NCBI GenBank assembly: GCA_033060915.1
Contig: CM065379.1
Coordinates: 28,016,318-28,080,317, forward strand
Origin: Euryodendron excelsum
Lineage: Eukaryota > Streptophyta > Magnoliopsida > Ericales > Pentaphylacaceae
Length of the DNA: 64,000 nt
Direction of reading: 5' to 3'
The translations under genes were made by a program, and so were the position numbers. Each line of letters starts with the position of its first letter. Positions within the stretch are counted from its first letter, which is position 1. This document shows positions 11,956 to 23,462 of this stretch, piece by piece. The notes beneath the pieces were generated by a model. It did no database searches. It saw only the letters and a list, made by a program, of their open reading frames with translations, and was not told the origin of the DNA.

Positions 11956-12240
11956 TGTAAGCACCCCATTTCTGACCGCTCGACAGTCTACACTCCGTCC
12001 GGACTTGTTTTCAAGTCGTTGTGGACATATTCCAATCGAAACCAATTCTCTAAGTCCAAATTCCATCTTTCCATCGCTTCACGGGCCTGTCAGGCCCAAA
12101 TAGAGGCAAAATGACCAAAACGCCCTTAGGGGCATTATTCTTTCTTATTCCAATTCCAATCCCTCTCTCGAGACAGTTTATTCCTTGAGACGGTCCGAGT
12201 AGCAAAACTACTCACAAAACCGTTAGAGTGGCAGAAACAC

Positions 12241-12560
12241 TCACAATCCAGGCACGTCTCCTCGGAGACGGTATGACCCCTTTCCAATCCCTCTCTCGAG
12301 ACAGTTTATTCCTCGAGACGGTTCCAATCTAGGCACGTCTCCTCGGAGATGGTAAGACCCCTTTCCAATCCCTCTCTCGAGACAGTTTATTCCTCGAGAT
12401 GGTTCCAATCTAGGCACGTCTCCTCGGAGACAGTAAGACCCCTTTCCAATCCCACTCTCGAGACAGTTTATTCCTCGAGACGGTTCCAATCCAAGCACGT
12501 CTCTTCGGAGGCGGTAAGACCCCTTTCTGATCCCTCTCTCGAGACAGTATATTCCTCGAG
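12241..12560 (+). repeat. U3 tandem array, 60-80 bp units with CGTCTC hairpins
   Basis: Four to five copies of a unit containing CGTCTC-CTCG-GAGACG, a perfect 6-bp stem with a 4-base loop, plus the repeated words CTCTCTCGAGACAG and TTCCTCGAGACGG. The reverse-complement version, with stem CGTCTT/AAGACG, forms the arrays at 30720-31110 and 42650-42990. Confidence 0.8.
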
Positions 12561-12579
12561 ACGGTCCGAGTAGCGAAAC

Positions 12580-12870
12580 TACTCACAAAACCGTTAGAGT
12601 AGCAGAAGTACTCACAAAACCGTTAGAGTAGCGAAAATACTCACAAAACCGTTAGAGTATCAGAAATACTCACAAAGCCGTTAGAGTAGCGGAAATACTC
12701 ACAAATCATCAACCCCGTCCGAGTAGTGGAAATACTCCCAAATCATCAACCCCGTCCGAGTAGCGGAAATACTCAACCCCGTCCGAGTAGCAGAAATACT
12801 CACAAATCATCAACCCCGTCCGAGTAGCGAAAATACTCACACTGTTAGAGTGGCGAAAACACTCAAAACC
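12580..12870 (+). repeat. U3 tandem array of GAGTA-GCGGAAA-TACTC hairpins
   Basis: About ten copies of a unit of roughly 30-40 bp, each with a GAGTR...YACTC inverted repeat around a GCRGAAA-like loop. Both GAGTA/TACTC and GAGTG/CACTC pairs occur, so the variable base changes on both sides together. Confidence 0.8.
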
Positions 12871-13643
12871 TAGGTCAACACCCGTGTCGGTTAGTTCACT
12901 TTGGTGAAAAATGACCAGACTACCCTTAGGACCTTTTCCGAGACTTTCCGGTCAAGATGACCATTTTGCCCCTAAGCATCCGAATGCCCCGGGAACCACA
13001 CCGGCTCTGGTTATCAAACCGGTAATGTCCCAAGAACACTTTTTATAGTGTTCTCAACCTTATTTTACCTTTCCAGACCATTCCGAGTCAGTTCCGGCAA
13101 ACCCGGTACAAAATGACCGTTTTGCCCCTGGTGGGCCGGTCTCCTTTTCCGACCACGCTGGCTCTGGGAATCAAACCGAAAACCTCTGGGAATATTCTAA
13201 ATAATGTTTCCAGATCCCAAGTCTTCTTCCGGGACAGTCCGAGTTCACCTCGGCAGCTTCCCAGTCCGATTGACCGTTTTGCCCCTAAAGGCCCGGTCTA
13301 CCCTTTTGACCCATTTTTATCCTCATTTTTCAAGTCAAATATCTCCAGGGCACTATTCTAAGTGTTCCTGCTCCTTTCCGGCCTTCCGGGTCATTCTCGG
13401 CTCCTTCAAATCATTCTCAAACTTTCCGGAGTCACTTCTAGTGAAGCCAGGCTAAAAATTACATGGTAGTCACTAGTACAAGCGCCCAAATCTAGTCAAA
13501 GATATGTTGCTTGCCGACTTTAAACCTTTCCTAATTGGCTGGCGCCACTACAAGCCAAAAAATGGCCTGGCGCCACTCCTAGTGGCGCCAGTGTAAAGTT
13601 TGCCCTGGGGCCACTACAACAGGCGCCAGGTTTGTCCAACTTC

Positions 13644-13651
13644 TATAAATA
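13644..13651 (+). promoter_or_regulatory. LTR TATA box
   Basis: TATAAATA followed by the conserved caaagcctc block. The spacing from the LTR start is about 1.69 kb. Confidence 0.8.
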
Positions 13652-16454
13652 CAAAGCCTCATTCAACGTGAAAAGGGTCTGCAAACATAACCTAAGAATC
13701 CTATATTTCGATATACAGAGCTCGAGCACCTCCTAAACCCTAGCCTCCCTAGGTTTTCCAAACCCTAGCCACTCTACACAAACCCTAGCCCCCTATACAC
13801 TTATACACTCCCCCATACACTCATATACTAGCCTTCAGCCATCCTTTGAAGACTTGAGGAGTTGTAATCCAAAGCTTGAAGACAACTCTTGAAGGTTGAA
13901 GAAGAAGATCAAGACGAAGACCGAAGACCAAAGACTACACGGCGCGCAAAATAATAAAGAAGACATACGGTAGGCTTTCTACTTAAATTTCCGCACTTCC
14001 CCCCTCTCTCTTCTCTCTCCAACCCACTTGGGTTTTCTCTATTTTAATCCCCCATCTCTTTCCCCCCCTTTCTTTGCATGCTTGAAACAAGGGGATTCCC
14101 GGTCCATGTGTAGGATTGGGCTATTGGAGAGTCACCGTGTCGGGGCTTTCTTCTAGTCTAACCAAAGACCACGTGGGTCCGGCCCCCTTGATTATGTGGT
14201 GAAGCCTTAACCTTGTATGTTCACGACCCCAAATTGCATTGTGCATATCATAGTCTTGCATCTTCCAAAAACCGTTTTCAAAGTTGTTTTTCAAATTGTT
14301 TTCAGACTTGCTTTTTAAAATTGCATCAAAATCTCTTTTTCAAAAACTTGTTTTCAAAACCATAATTCTAGAGTGATTCTAGCCTTTCCATGGCTAGGGT
14401 TGCTTTAGGAAAGTGTTACATTAAAAGTGACCTTTTTGGTCTATATTTTCTAATCTTATTGTTTTCCAAAACCACTTTCTTAAGGTGGTTCTAGCCCTCT
14501 TATGGGTAGAATCGCTTTAGGAAAGTGAGATGTTTTCGTACTTTCCAAAAAACTCTCTCTTCAAAAAATCTCTTCCTAAAAATCTCTTTTTAACATACTT
14601 TCCTAAAACTCCCCTCTTCAAAATTGTTTTCAAAAACTCCCTTCCAAAATCTATTTTTCAAAATTCTCTTTTTCAACTCCTCTCCAAAATCTTTTCCTCA
14701 AAATTCACTTTCTAAAAACACTCCCTAGATTCACCTTCCTAAAAAATCTCTCCAAAAACCTTTCTAAAAACTTTCTTTCCAAAATTTTCCTTCTAGAAAC
14801 TCTCTTCTAGGATTTTCCTTCCAAAATTTTCGTTTCCAAAAACACACTTTCCAAAAACTCCTCTTCTTTAAAATCTCTTTTCAAAAACTCTCTTCAAATT
14901 TACTTTCCAAAAACTCTTCCCTCTAGAAACTCCTCCCTAGGATTCCCTTCTAGAAAACCTTCATTTCCAAAAATGCACTTTCCAAAAAACTCTTTTCTTA
15001 GAGCCCAAGTCAAGCCTTAGAGCCCACAATTAGGAAACCCTAATTTTCTTTCCAAAAACATGATTTTCAAACTTTGCCCCAAACCTAGGTTTCCAAAACT
15101 TCTAGTTTTCACATCCAAACTATACATGTTTCCAAAACCTCTTTTCTACGTCAAAACTATAATTTTCCAAATCTAGGGTTTCTAGAATCTCCTTGTCCAA
15201 ATCCTTGCCAAGTCCTATCTTCCCTTAGGAAACCAAATCTAATCCCCCGTTTTTGGGAAACAAAATCAAACCTTTGCTTTAGGAAACCAAATCCAATCTC
15301 CCCATTTAGGAAACTAGATCCTATCCTCCGTTTTTCGAAACGAAATCAGACCTTCCCTTTTAGAAACCAAATCCAATCCCCTCCTAATCCAAACCTTTCT
15401 TAATTCAATTCCTTCCTAAACCATAAGTTTCCTAAACTTAAACTTTAAATCTTTCCTTAAATTTAAAAATCCAACTCTTTCTTAATTCAAATCTTTCTTA
15501 AACTTCCACTTTCCTAAACCCTAAGTTTCTAAAAACTTGAACATAAAAATCTTCCTAAATTTTAAAACTCAACTTTCAAATCTTTCCTAATTCAACCCTT
15601 TCCTAATCCTACCCCTTTTCCAAATCTCAACTTTCCAAATCTAATCTTTCAAACTTTTTCTAAACTCAAACCTTTCCTAATCTCAAGATTTCCTAAAACC
15701 CTAAAACTGTCTAATTTTAAACTTTCTAAAATTCAAACTCCTAAATCTTTCTGAATTCTAAACTTTCCAAAACTTCAAAATCTTTATAAATCTAAGACTT
15801 TTCTAAACTCAAAACTTTCTTAATCCAAACTTTTCCTAATTCAAAACTTCCTTAATTCGAACCTTTCTTTGTTCAAACATTTCCTCAACTGAAAACTTTC
15901 CTTTTTCAAACCTTTCCCAAAACGAAACTTTCTTATTTTCAAAACTTCCTTGTTTTCAAAACTTTCCAAATTCAAAACTTTCCTTTTTCAAACATTCCAA
16001 AACTCAAAACTTTCTTAATTCAAAACTTTCCTAATTCTAACCTTTCCTAATTCCAAAACTTTCCAAAAATGAAACTTTCCTAAACCTAAACTTTCCTAAT
16101 TTCAAAACTTTCCTAAACCTAAAACTTTCCTAGTTTCGAAACTTTTCCAAAATGACACTTTCCTAATTCGAAACTTTCCTAATCCAAATCTTTCTTAAAT
16201 TTCAAGTTTCCAAATCTTCCAAATCCAACATTCCAATCCAATCTTTCTTAATCTCAAGTCTTTCCTAGGTCTCCTATCTTTCCTAAGTCTAGGTTTCCTA
16301 AAACCAAAGTCTTTCCAAAATTAATCTTTCCAAAGTAAGTCCAATCTTCTCAAATTCAATCTCCTCTTCTAATCTCAAATCAAATCCAATTTTCAATTCA
16401 ATTTCTTTCTTCCAATCCAATCTCTCTTTAAATCAATCTCTTTTCAATCAGACT

Positions 16455-16530
16455 CCGGTCCGAACTACGACTGACCTGATTCCCCCAAAGGGATACGTAG
16501 GCAACCTTCATAGGTGCGGTCACAACACTT
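16455..16530 (+). promoter_or_regulatory. Conserved LTR block around GGGATACGTAGGCAACC
   Basis: This block (CGAACTACGACTGACC, then GGGATACGTAGGCAACC, then GTGCGGTCACAAC) stands out because the flanking low-complexity DNA changes freely while it is kept in every LTR: near 8515-8595, 10020-10090, 24885-24955, 26660-26730, 38810-38880, 47315-47385 and 56925-56995. I recall closely similar blocks in Ogre-type LTRs of other plants. Its role is unknown. Confidence 0.65.
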
Positions 16531-16849
16531 TTTAAACTTTCAATTCCACCCACATGGGTGCGGTTTTCAAAATCTTTTCAAATCTCGAAATCCCATCTAC
16601 TTTCAAACTTTCTATTTTCAAATTTCTATTTCCAAATTTCAAACTTTCCAATTTCAAATTCTATCTCTTCAATTCTATTTTCAAATCAAATTCTTTTCAA
16701 CTTTATTTCCAAATCTATTTTTCAATTTTCTCTTGTTTTGCACTTGCATATCATGCATCATGTTAGTTTTCAAACATTGTTTTCCTAAAGTGAATGGGGT
16801 TGAACATATGTTAATTAAAGACTCTCATAGGTGAATCTAGGGTAGATTG

Positions 16850-16935
16850 ACATGTAGGTACCGAAAGGGCGGGGTAGGGTGATAGCTTAGTGCGTCTTCC
16901 TTACACGTAACCAACCTCCGAACCTAAGATCACTG
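16850..16935 (+). promoter_or_regulatory. Conserved U5 block with GGGCGGGGTAGGG
   Basis: A G-rich run (GGGCGGGGTAGGG) followed by ACACGTAACCAACCTCCGAACC, retained in all LTRs and recognisable even in the most diverged one (9780-9860). It lies about 350-430 bp before the LTR end. Confidence 0.6.
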
Positions 16936-17284
16936 ATTTCAAAGACCAAACGAAGTTATTTTTCTAAAAAGGGCTAATGTTTTCCAAAGGTTGCCAAATA
17001 ACCTGTTTTCCTAAAAACCGTCTCTTGGAGATATTTTCAAAATCGTTTTTCAAAATCCTTAAGTGTAGTCTTCGGATTATTCTTAGTTTTTAGGTGACCT
17101 AACTCACCTTAATCAAGTTAGGTGGCGACTCCGAATCTTTTTCAAAAGCCCTTCATTCAAACCAATTTTTTAATTCAAACCTAGTCGCACTCATTCTTTT
17201 AGGAGGGTGAGTTCTAACGAGAGAGTACAGTATTTTTTCCACTTGTGTGAGTATTCCTCGAGTGCGAAAAATCTGGGCGTGACA

Positions 17285-17289
17285 CCGGT
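17285..17289. repeat. Target-site duplication CCGGT (right)
   Basis: Matches 11951-11955. Confidence 0.9.
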
Positions 17290-18192
17290 ATGATTAAAGA
17301 GAATGATGAATGGCGGTCATGTCATCCCGGGAGTTCTAGGTTTGACTAAGATTGACCGGGGTTGACAGGATTGACTAGAGTTGGCTGGGGTTAACTGGGT
17401 TGACCAGAGTTAACTAGGGTTGATCGAGACGACTAGAGTTGACTGGGTTTGACCAGAGTTGACTAGAGTGTTGTCGGTTTGATACCCAAAGCCGGTATGG
17501 TTTCCTAGGGCATTTGGATGCCTAGGCGCAAAACGTTCATTTCGACCGAGGGACCTCTGGGAAAGGACTGGGGTTGACTGGATGGCACTGGAAATGTCAG
17601 ACCGTCTAGGGACGGCTCTGAAAGGTGGTCTTTATGTTTCGAGGACTTTGTACTTTCTCGAGGAATGTGATAGGCCGACTAAGGACGGTCTTTCATTCTT
17701 GAGGGATTGGTACTTTCTCAAAGAACGTGTCGGGCTTGGACGGCCTTTTGTTCTTGAGGAGTTTGTGCTTTCTCAAAGAACGTGCTGGATTAGCAGACAT
17801 TCTACATTGGCGGGCTAACAGGTGCTAGAAGTGAACGCTCTTCCATTTCAGGGACTCAAGTACTTTCTAGAGATGAGTGTGACAAGGGCTTTACTGATCT
17901 AAGGAATAAACCTTCTCGGTGATCGTGTCGTGTTGGATTGAATGGTCTTACTGTCATATGGGATCAACTTTCTCGAATGACGGGACAATTGGATTTAACT
18001 TTGAACTTGAATGCACTTATCGTCTTATGAAAGACGTGTTGGTATGGATTGGTTTGACTAATGCAACAGAAGCATTTTGGTCATTTTGCCTTTATTGGGC
18101 CCAGTGGGCTCGCGAAGTGGTTGACAGATTGGATTGGATTTGTGAAGCTAGTTTGGGCTTGAGTATGCTCGTGTTGTTTTGGAGGTGCTACC
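17290..18192 (-). mobile_element. Resumed divergent LTR, U3 part
   Basis: Continuation of 9414-11950 after the solo LTR. The family markers ggtttgatacccaaagccgg, gcatttggatgcctagg and the tttggtcattttgcctttattgggccc block appear in the expected order. The LTR end is near 18184-18192 (ggtgctac, worn from ggtgcttaca), where interior sequence begins. The 112-codon open frame at 17919-18257 crosses the LTR edge and is not gene-like. Confidence 0.7.
17335..17475. repeat. Minisatellite of TTGACTAGAG/TTGACTGGGG
   Basis: About ten tandem words of 11-15 bp built on GTTGACY(A/G)G. It is local to this LTR copy and absent at the matching place in the others. Confidence 0.75.
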
Positions 18193-19065
18193 GGTCGGGC
18201 TTTCTTTGCTTGTCGGAGACAAAAAACGATAAAGTAAGGACCCTATTTGGGTCATGAGGTGATTAGAGGGACTGGAGTTGATGAATTTGAAAATTGATTT
18301 TTGAAGATGATTTTTTAAATGACTTTTTTGGACAAAAAGTTTGGAAAACCTTTAAAAGCATTTTGAAATGGGGCTTTTGAAGGGAAAGCCTAGGAAATTG
18401 AACATTTGAATTGGATAGAAACTTTTTGGAGGGAAAAAGTTTTAAAACTAAGAAATTGATTCAAAACAAACTTTTTGAAGGAAAAAGTGTGGGAAACCTA
18501 GAATTGAACTTTTTTCTTTTACAAGGGGAGAAAGTCCAAGAAACCCCGTCATTTGACGGGAGATAAAAACATTTGGAGGAAAAAGTTTTAAGAAAACTGA
18601 TACGATTGATTTTGAATTTAGTACTTTGGAGGAAAGAGTTTAGGAAACCGACAGGGTTGATTTTGAACAAAAACTTTTAAAGGAAAAAGTTTGAAACCAT
18701 AATTTGATTTTTTTGAGAATAACTTTTGAAAGATAAAGTTTGAAACCAGGATTTGAATTTTTGAGGTAAATTTTTGAAGGATAAAGTTTGAAACCAAGAA
18801 CTTTTTTAGGATGAAAGTTAACACCGGTACTTTTTGAGGATAAAAGCTTAGAAAACCGAGAATGATTTTGAACAAAAACTTTTGAAGGAAAAAGTTTGAA
18901 ACTGGAGTTTGATTTTGAATTTTAAAACTTTTGAAGAAAATTCTAACAAACCTAGAAAATTAATTCGAAATTGATTTTGGAGGACCGTTTTTTTTTTTTT
19001 AATACATACCTCTAACCTGTAGATGAAACCTTATCAGGTCTCTTTCTTCCTGTCTTGTCTTCAGG
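18193..19065 (-). mobile_element. Interior next to an old 3' LTR edge, low complexity
   Basis: The first part (tctttgcttgtcggagac, then acgataaagtaagg) is the worn counterpart of the sequence beside the polypurine tract in the other elements (31302-31345, 53878-53920, 60895-60935). From 18280 to 18980 there is a degenerate repeat of about 45-55 bp (aacttttgaaggaaaaagtttgaaac). No gene seen. Confidence 0.55.
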
Positions 19066-19890
19066 ATGGCTGACAAGGGGGATGATGATTTATGCAGTAG
19101 GTGATGGCTGAGTTGACAGTGGCAAGAGTTGCTTTTGGCCAAAGATAGGACTAGCGTTGTTGTCATTCGAGTTGATGTAGGTGACCGGTACACTTTGGTG
19201 ATCTGCTGAGCCAGGTTTTATTGAGGTAGAGTGTGAGCAACTGTAGAGTTGGCTTGGAGAGGATGGAACTGTGGAGCAAGCTATTCCTTCTTATCCTCCA
19301 TGCTCTCTTGATTGAATTTCACTTTTTGCTTTTAGGAGGCCTTTGAGAGGCTAGTAGCTTCTAAGTATTGTTTTTGAATTTTTTTGGGCTGCTGGCGAGG
19401 AAGGGGCCCATATGAGGCTTCTTAAAAAGGATGCCCCATACAAGGTTACTGGAAATGAATTGAACTTGAGGAGTCACGGGAGGTTGTTCGGTGTTTGTAG
19501 TTCTTATGTGTTGGATTGACTATTGAGTTTTGATTTTGGTAGGCAAAATAGGATTCTTGTTGGGATGTCTCTAGAAGGATTTTGCTTTTTTTAGAGTCTT
19601 GAGCTAGTTTATGAAAGGGGTGAGGTCTCATTTGATGGGTTTGAAGTATCTGGAACGTCGAGCATTTTTGGTTAGTTCTTTATTTGGTCAGGATGTTAGG
19701 CCATTGCCCAGTCTTCATGGCTTGGAAAGGTTTGAATTGGGGTAGATCGGGAGGTCGAGGGTGGGACATTGCCGCATTCTCTATTTTTTGTTGGCTATGG
19801 ATAACAGCCCAGGCTATGAGCTGTTTCTTTTATGTTCTCTTCTCTTTTCAGGGCCTTCATGGCGTGAGAATTCCATCCAATTGAACTTTT
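19066..19890 (+). pseudogene. Relic of the antisense DUF7745-like cargo gene
   Basis: An ATG at 19066 follows a gtcttcag acceptor-like sequence, as in the better copies. The frame stops after about a dozen codons (M-A-D-K-G-D-D-D...), which resembles the start of the short frame at 32217. Positions 19740-19815 match 33125-33200, the region just past the cargo remnant in the complete element. Most of the DUF-like part is missing or unrecognisable. I call it from position and flanks rather than from a conserved protein domain. Confidence 0.35.
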
Positions 19891-20082
19891 TTCTTGAGCC
19901 AGTCACTTAGGAATTTTGACTTGGATGAGGAGCCCGCCTCTTGCCGTGCTTCTATTTCTGGAGGCCTTTGCTTTGTTAAATGCATGGGTTTATGGAGGAT
20001 GGGCACGGATGCATGCCCCAGTTGGTTGTGACTCGACTAGCAGGATGATGGAGTTTGTCATGGCGTCGAAATGTTGTATTTT

Positions 20083-20985
20083 GGACCAGTGTAGTTTCGG
20101 GGCGCGTTTGGATCGCTAGGGGCAAAATTGTCAATTCAACTGGGATTGGTTGAAAAAGGTCAAAATGGGGTGGAGTGGCATGTTAAGCATGCTAGACTCT
20201 TCCAGGGTGGTCTTGGAAGAGTTGTTTTGCTATCTGATGGGATTTGTGTTGTGTTGGGGCGTCCAGGGGCAAAATGGTCATTTTGATCGGAGTTGATCGG
20301 AATGGGACCAAAATTGGATAGGATGGCATGTTAAGTATGCCCAACTATTTAGGATCACTTTGGGGAGGTGAACTTACTGTCTTGAGGGATTTTGAACTTT
20401 CTCAAGATGTGCGTAGAGGCCCAAGAGACAGGATTTGTCATTTTTCACCGAGTGGGGCTAGTAAGCACCGGTGTTGACCTACGTGTTGCTTCCTGAGACC
20501 ACTCGATCTCGGAAAGCTACATATGTGGTGTTGGTCCCTAAGACTACCCCGTCTCAGAGAGCTACCTGTGAGGTGGTGTTGGTTTTTGAGAATGCCTGGT
20601 CTTAGAAAGCTACCTGTGAAGGTGGTGTTAGTTCCCGAGAACGCTTGGTCTCGAAGAACTACTAAAGGACGGACATTCTACATTGGTGGGCTAGCAAGTG
20701 CTAGAACTGAACCGTATGAAGTTGGATAAGGTGTCGGTCCCCGAGATCGCCTGATCTCGAGAAGCTACCTAGATGGCGTTGGTTCCCGAGATTGCCTGGT
20801 CTCGGAAAGCTGCTTGAAATGCCTAGGGGCTACAGCTTCAATTGGGCGTTGTGAGCTGGAGAAGTGACCAGCTGATTGGATTGGAGCTTCAAAAAGCCAT
20901 CTTGGGCCCGTATATGTTGTGATGTTGGAAAACTAGATCCGGTCAGACTGGAGATTGCTGAGCAGGCAAAAATGGGGTGCTTATA
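20083..20985 (-). mobile_element. Truncated U3 fragment of the same LTR subfamily as 1-2007
   Basis: The order of sequence matches 1095-2000: gtgtagtttcggggcgcgtttgg, then the hairpin array at 20490-20815, then the terminus aaaaatggggtgcttata. Only U3 is present. The R/U5 part and primer site that should lie to its left are missing, and interior sequence abuts it at roughly 20010-20083. It is therefore a 5' LTR remnant left by a deletion. Confidence 0.7.
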
Positions 20986-22078
20986 ATTGCAACTGTCAGA
21001 GTAGCGGAAACACTCGCAAATAGGTCAACATCGAGAAGGCCAACAGACCCCCATGTCATGGGATCGACACTCGCCTCTTGGCCATGACACATTTACCAAA
21101 GGATGGATACCTTTGGAAACCAACTCGTCACACACCGTCAGAGTGACAAAAATACTTAAAACCTGGGTCAACATCAGTGCCTATGAGCCTATTCTAGTGA
21201 AAAATGACCAAATTATTCTTTGGGCCCCATCGGTACGCTTCTCGAGAAAGTACCTAAGACCTCAGAGCGGTAAGTCCACCTTTCCAAGATTTTGAAAGGA
21301 TAATCTAGCATGTTTTAGTGGCTTCTAGTTGCTTTTGGACCGATTCTAAAAGCATTAGGTCAAAATGACCATTTTGTCCCTAGGCATCCTATCGCCTCTG
21401 GGAACCACATCGACTCTACGTATCAAATCGGTTACTTTTTTATGATGCTTCTAATAGTATTCCCAACCTTCCAGTACCTTTTTGGACCATTCCAAGTCTA
21501 TTTTGATGAACCTGGTGTGAAATGACTGTTATGCCCCTAGTGGGCCAGTCGCATTTTTTAAACTACACTGGCTCTAGGTATCAAATTGGAAATTCCTCGA
21601 AACACTCTTAATAGTGTTTCCAACCTTCAAGCCTTCTCCCGGATCACTCCGGGTCAATCCTACTGTTCCCCCGGTTCAAATGACCATTTTGCCCCTGGTA
21701 GGTTGGTCACCCTTTTCAACTATGTCGGCTCTAGTTCTCAAGCTAGTTACCTCTACGATACTCTTTCAAGGGTTCCCATCCATTCTCGGCTGAGTCTGGT
21801 TACTAAGAGCTTTCCGATTCATTCTCGAAATTTTTGGAGTCACTCCTAGTGAAGTCAGTCCAAAAATTACATGGTAGTCACTAGGATAGGCGCCCAAAAT
21901 CTTCTACCTTGCGTCCCAAGGGTCAAAGATATGTTGCTTGCCGACTTAACAACTTTTAAGGGGGTGGCGCCACTAGTAGTAACGCTAAGGCAAAATTAAG
22001 CTTGATGCCACTAGCAGGCGCCAAGGGAAAATCAGGCTTAGCACCACTACAATAGGCGCTAGGGTCAGTTTGGTTGCC

Positions 22079-22086
22079 TATAAATA
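22079..22086 (+). promoter_or_regulatory. LTR TATA box
   Basis: TATAAATA at the usual place. AAACCCTAAT and AAACCCTAAC motifs lie about 90-120 bp downstream. Confidence 0.75.
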
Positions 22087-22744
22087 CAGGTATCCCCCTA
22101 CGTATTTTGGGCCAGCAAAATCACCCCAAAAACTCTGCCTCTCTTAAAACAGAGCTTGAATTCTCTTAAAACCCTAATTATCTCAAGCCCCCTCAAACCC
22201 TAACCTCTATACACTCAAACTCTAGCCTCCATACAATCTATACACTTAAATCCTTGCCTCCAAGCATCCATTGAAGGTCAAGTTTAGCCCTTGAAAGCTC
22301 TTAAAGATCAAATCAAAGTCCAAGCAAAGTGCACTATCAAAGCATCAAAGCAAAGAGAAGACAAGGTAGGGTTTCTAGTTAAATTATATAATCCCTCTCT
22401 ATTTTCTCTCTCCTAACCCACTTGGATTTTCTACTATTTTAATCCTCGTCTTCTACCCCCTCTTCTTGCATGCTTGAAATAAGGGACTTCCCGGTTCATG
22501 CCTAAGAAGGCCTTAGAGAGAATCACCGTGACAATGATTTTCTTTGAGTTCCACCTATGACGATGTGGGTTCAGCCCCCTTGGTTATATGGTGAAGCCAA
22601 ACCTTGTATGTTCATGTCCTTATTGCATTGTTGCTATCATAATCATGCATTCAAAGGTGTTTTCAAACTTGCATTAAAAGTTGCTTTTAAAACTTGCATT
22701 AAAAACCTTTTCCTTCAAAGTTGTTTTCAAAACCACAACCCTAA

Positions 22745-23462
22745 GGCTATGTTTAGTATAAGGGAATGAAAAGGAATGGAATGGGAATGAGAATGAAATG
22801 AGAATGAGAATGGAATAGTCATTCTCATTCCCTTGTTTGATAAGACCAATAAATAATACTAGAATTGAATAGAATGAAATTTGTGTATGATATGAAAATT
22901 TAATATTATATCTATACAAAATATTAGTAATATATATTATTTAATTATTATATATTATTAAGCATTTGTAATGGTGGTGCTGGCAGCGGCAGCGGCAGCG
23001 GTGGCCACTAGTGGGTGGTGGTGGTGGGACAGTGACAGTGATGGCGGTGAGGGGTAGCAATGTTGGTGGATGGCAAGTGATTGTGGCTGACGGTGGACGG
23101 TGGTGGTGGTTAGTGGTGGCGGTGGTGGTGAGAATTTTCAAATTTTCAAATTTTAAAATTTTTCAAAATTTTTTTTAAATTTTAAAATCAAAAAAGTAAT
23201 TACCAAACATGTTTTATATTTTTTTTAAAAAATTTGATAGCAAAAATCTTACTAAGTTTTGTTTTATGTTGCTTCATGTGGGGAATGAAAATGACTATTT
23301 CCACTCTTGAAATAAGGAATGGTCATTCCAGCAAAATGTGAAAATGATCATTCCATGGGAATGATCATTCCACCTTTAAATAGTAGTACTAAATAAGGGA
23401 ATGAAAATGACAGTGGGAATAGCTATTCCATTCCATTCTATTCCCTTGTACCAAACATAGCT
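22745..23462. mobile_element. Non-autonomous PIF/Harbinger-like inverted-repeat element (MITE), 718 bp
   Basis: The ends form an imperfect terminal inverted repeat: GGCTATGTTTAGTATAAGGG on the left, and AGCTATGTTTGGTACAAGGG read on minus from the right. TAA is duplicated at 22742-22744 and 23463-23465. Removing the element and one TAA restores the LTR words ccctaagatgattctaacc, seen again at 23580. The interior has GAATGG-type repeats near both ends and a GGT/GGC-rich stretch (22970-23130). There is no transposase frame. The TTA/TAA duplication and GGC/AGC-ATGTTTGG ends suit the Tourist/Harbinger type; the length is at the long end for a MITE. Confidence 0.8.

Larger units (their letters stand above)
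11956..17284 (+). mobile_element. Solo Tat/Ogre-like LTR, 5329 bp, plus strand
   Basis: Starts TGTAAGCACCCC and ends GGGCGTGACA, flanked by CCGGT on both sides, with no interior: a solo LTR. U3 is expanded by two tandem arrays (12241-12560 and 12580-12870). TATA is at 13644-13651. The CT-rich leader carries AAACCCTAG-like motifs, then the GGTAGGCTTTC block (about 13971), the G-depleted stretch, and the conserved U5 blocks at 16455-16530 and 16850-16935. It lies inside the older LTR that occupies 9414-11950 and 17290-18192. Confidence 0.93.

Noticed and set aside
12241..12870. CRISPR-like array of repeats and spacers
   Set aside because: Repeats are degenerate, units are contiguous with no unique spacers, and the setting is a plant retroelement U3.
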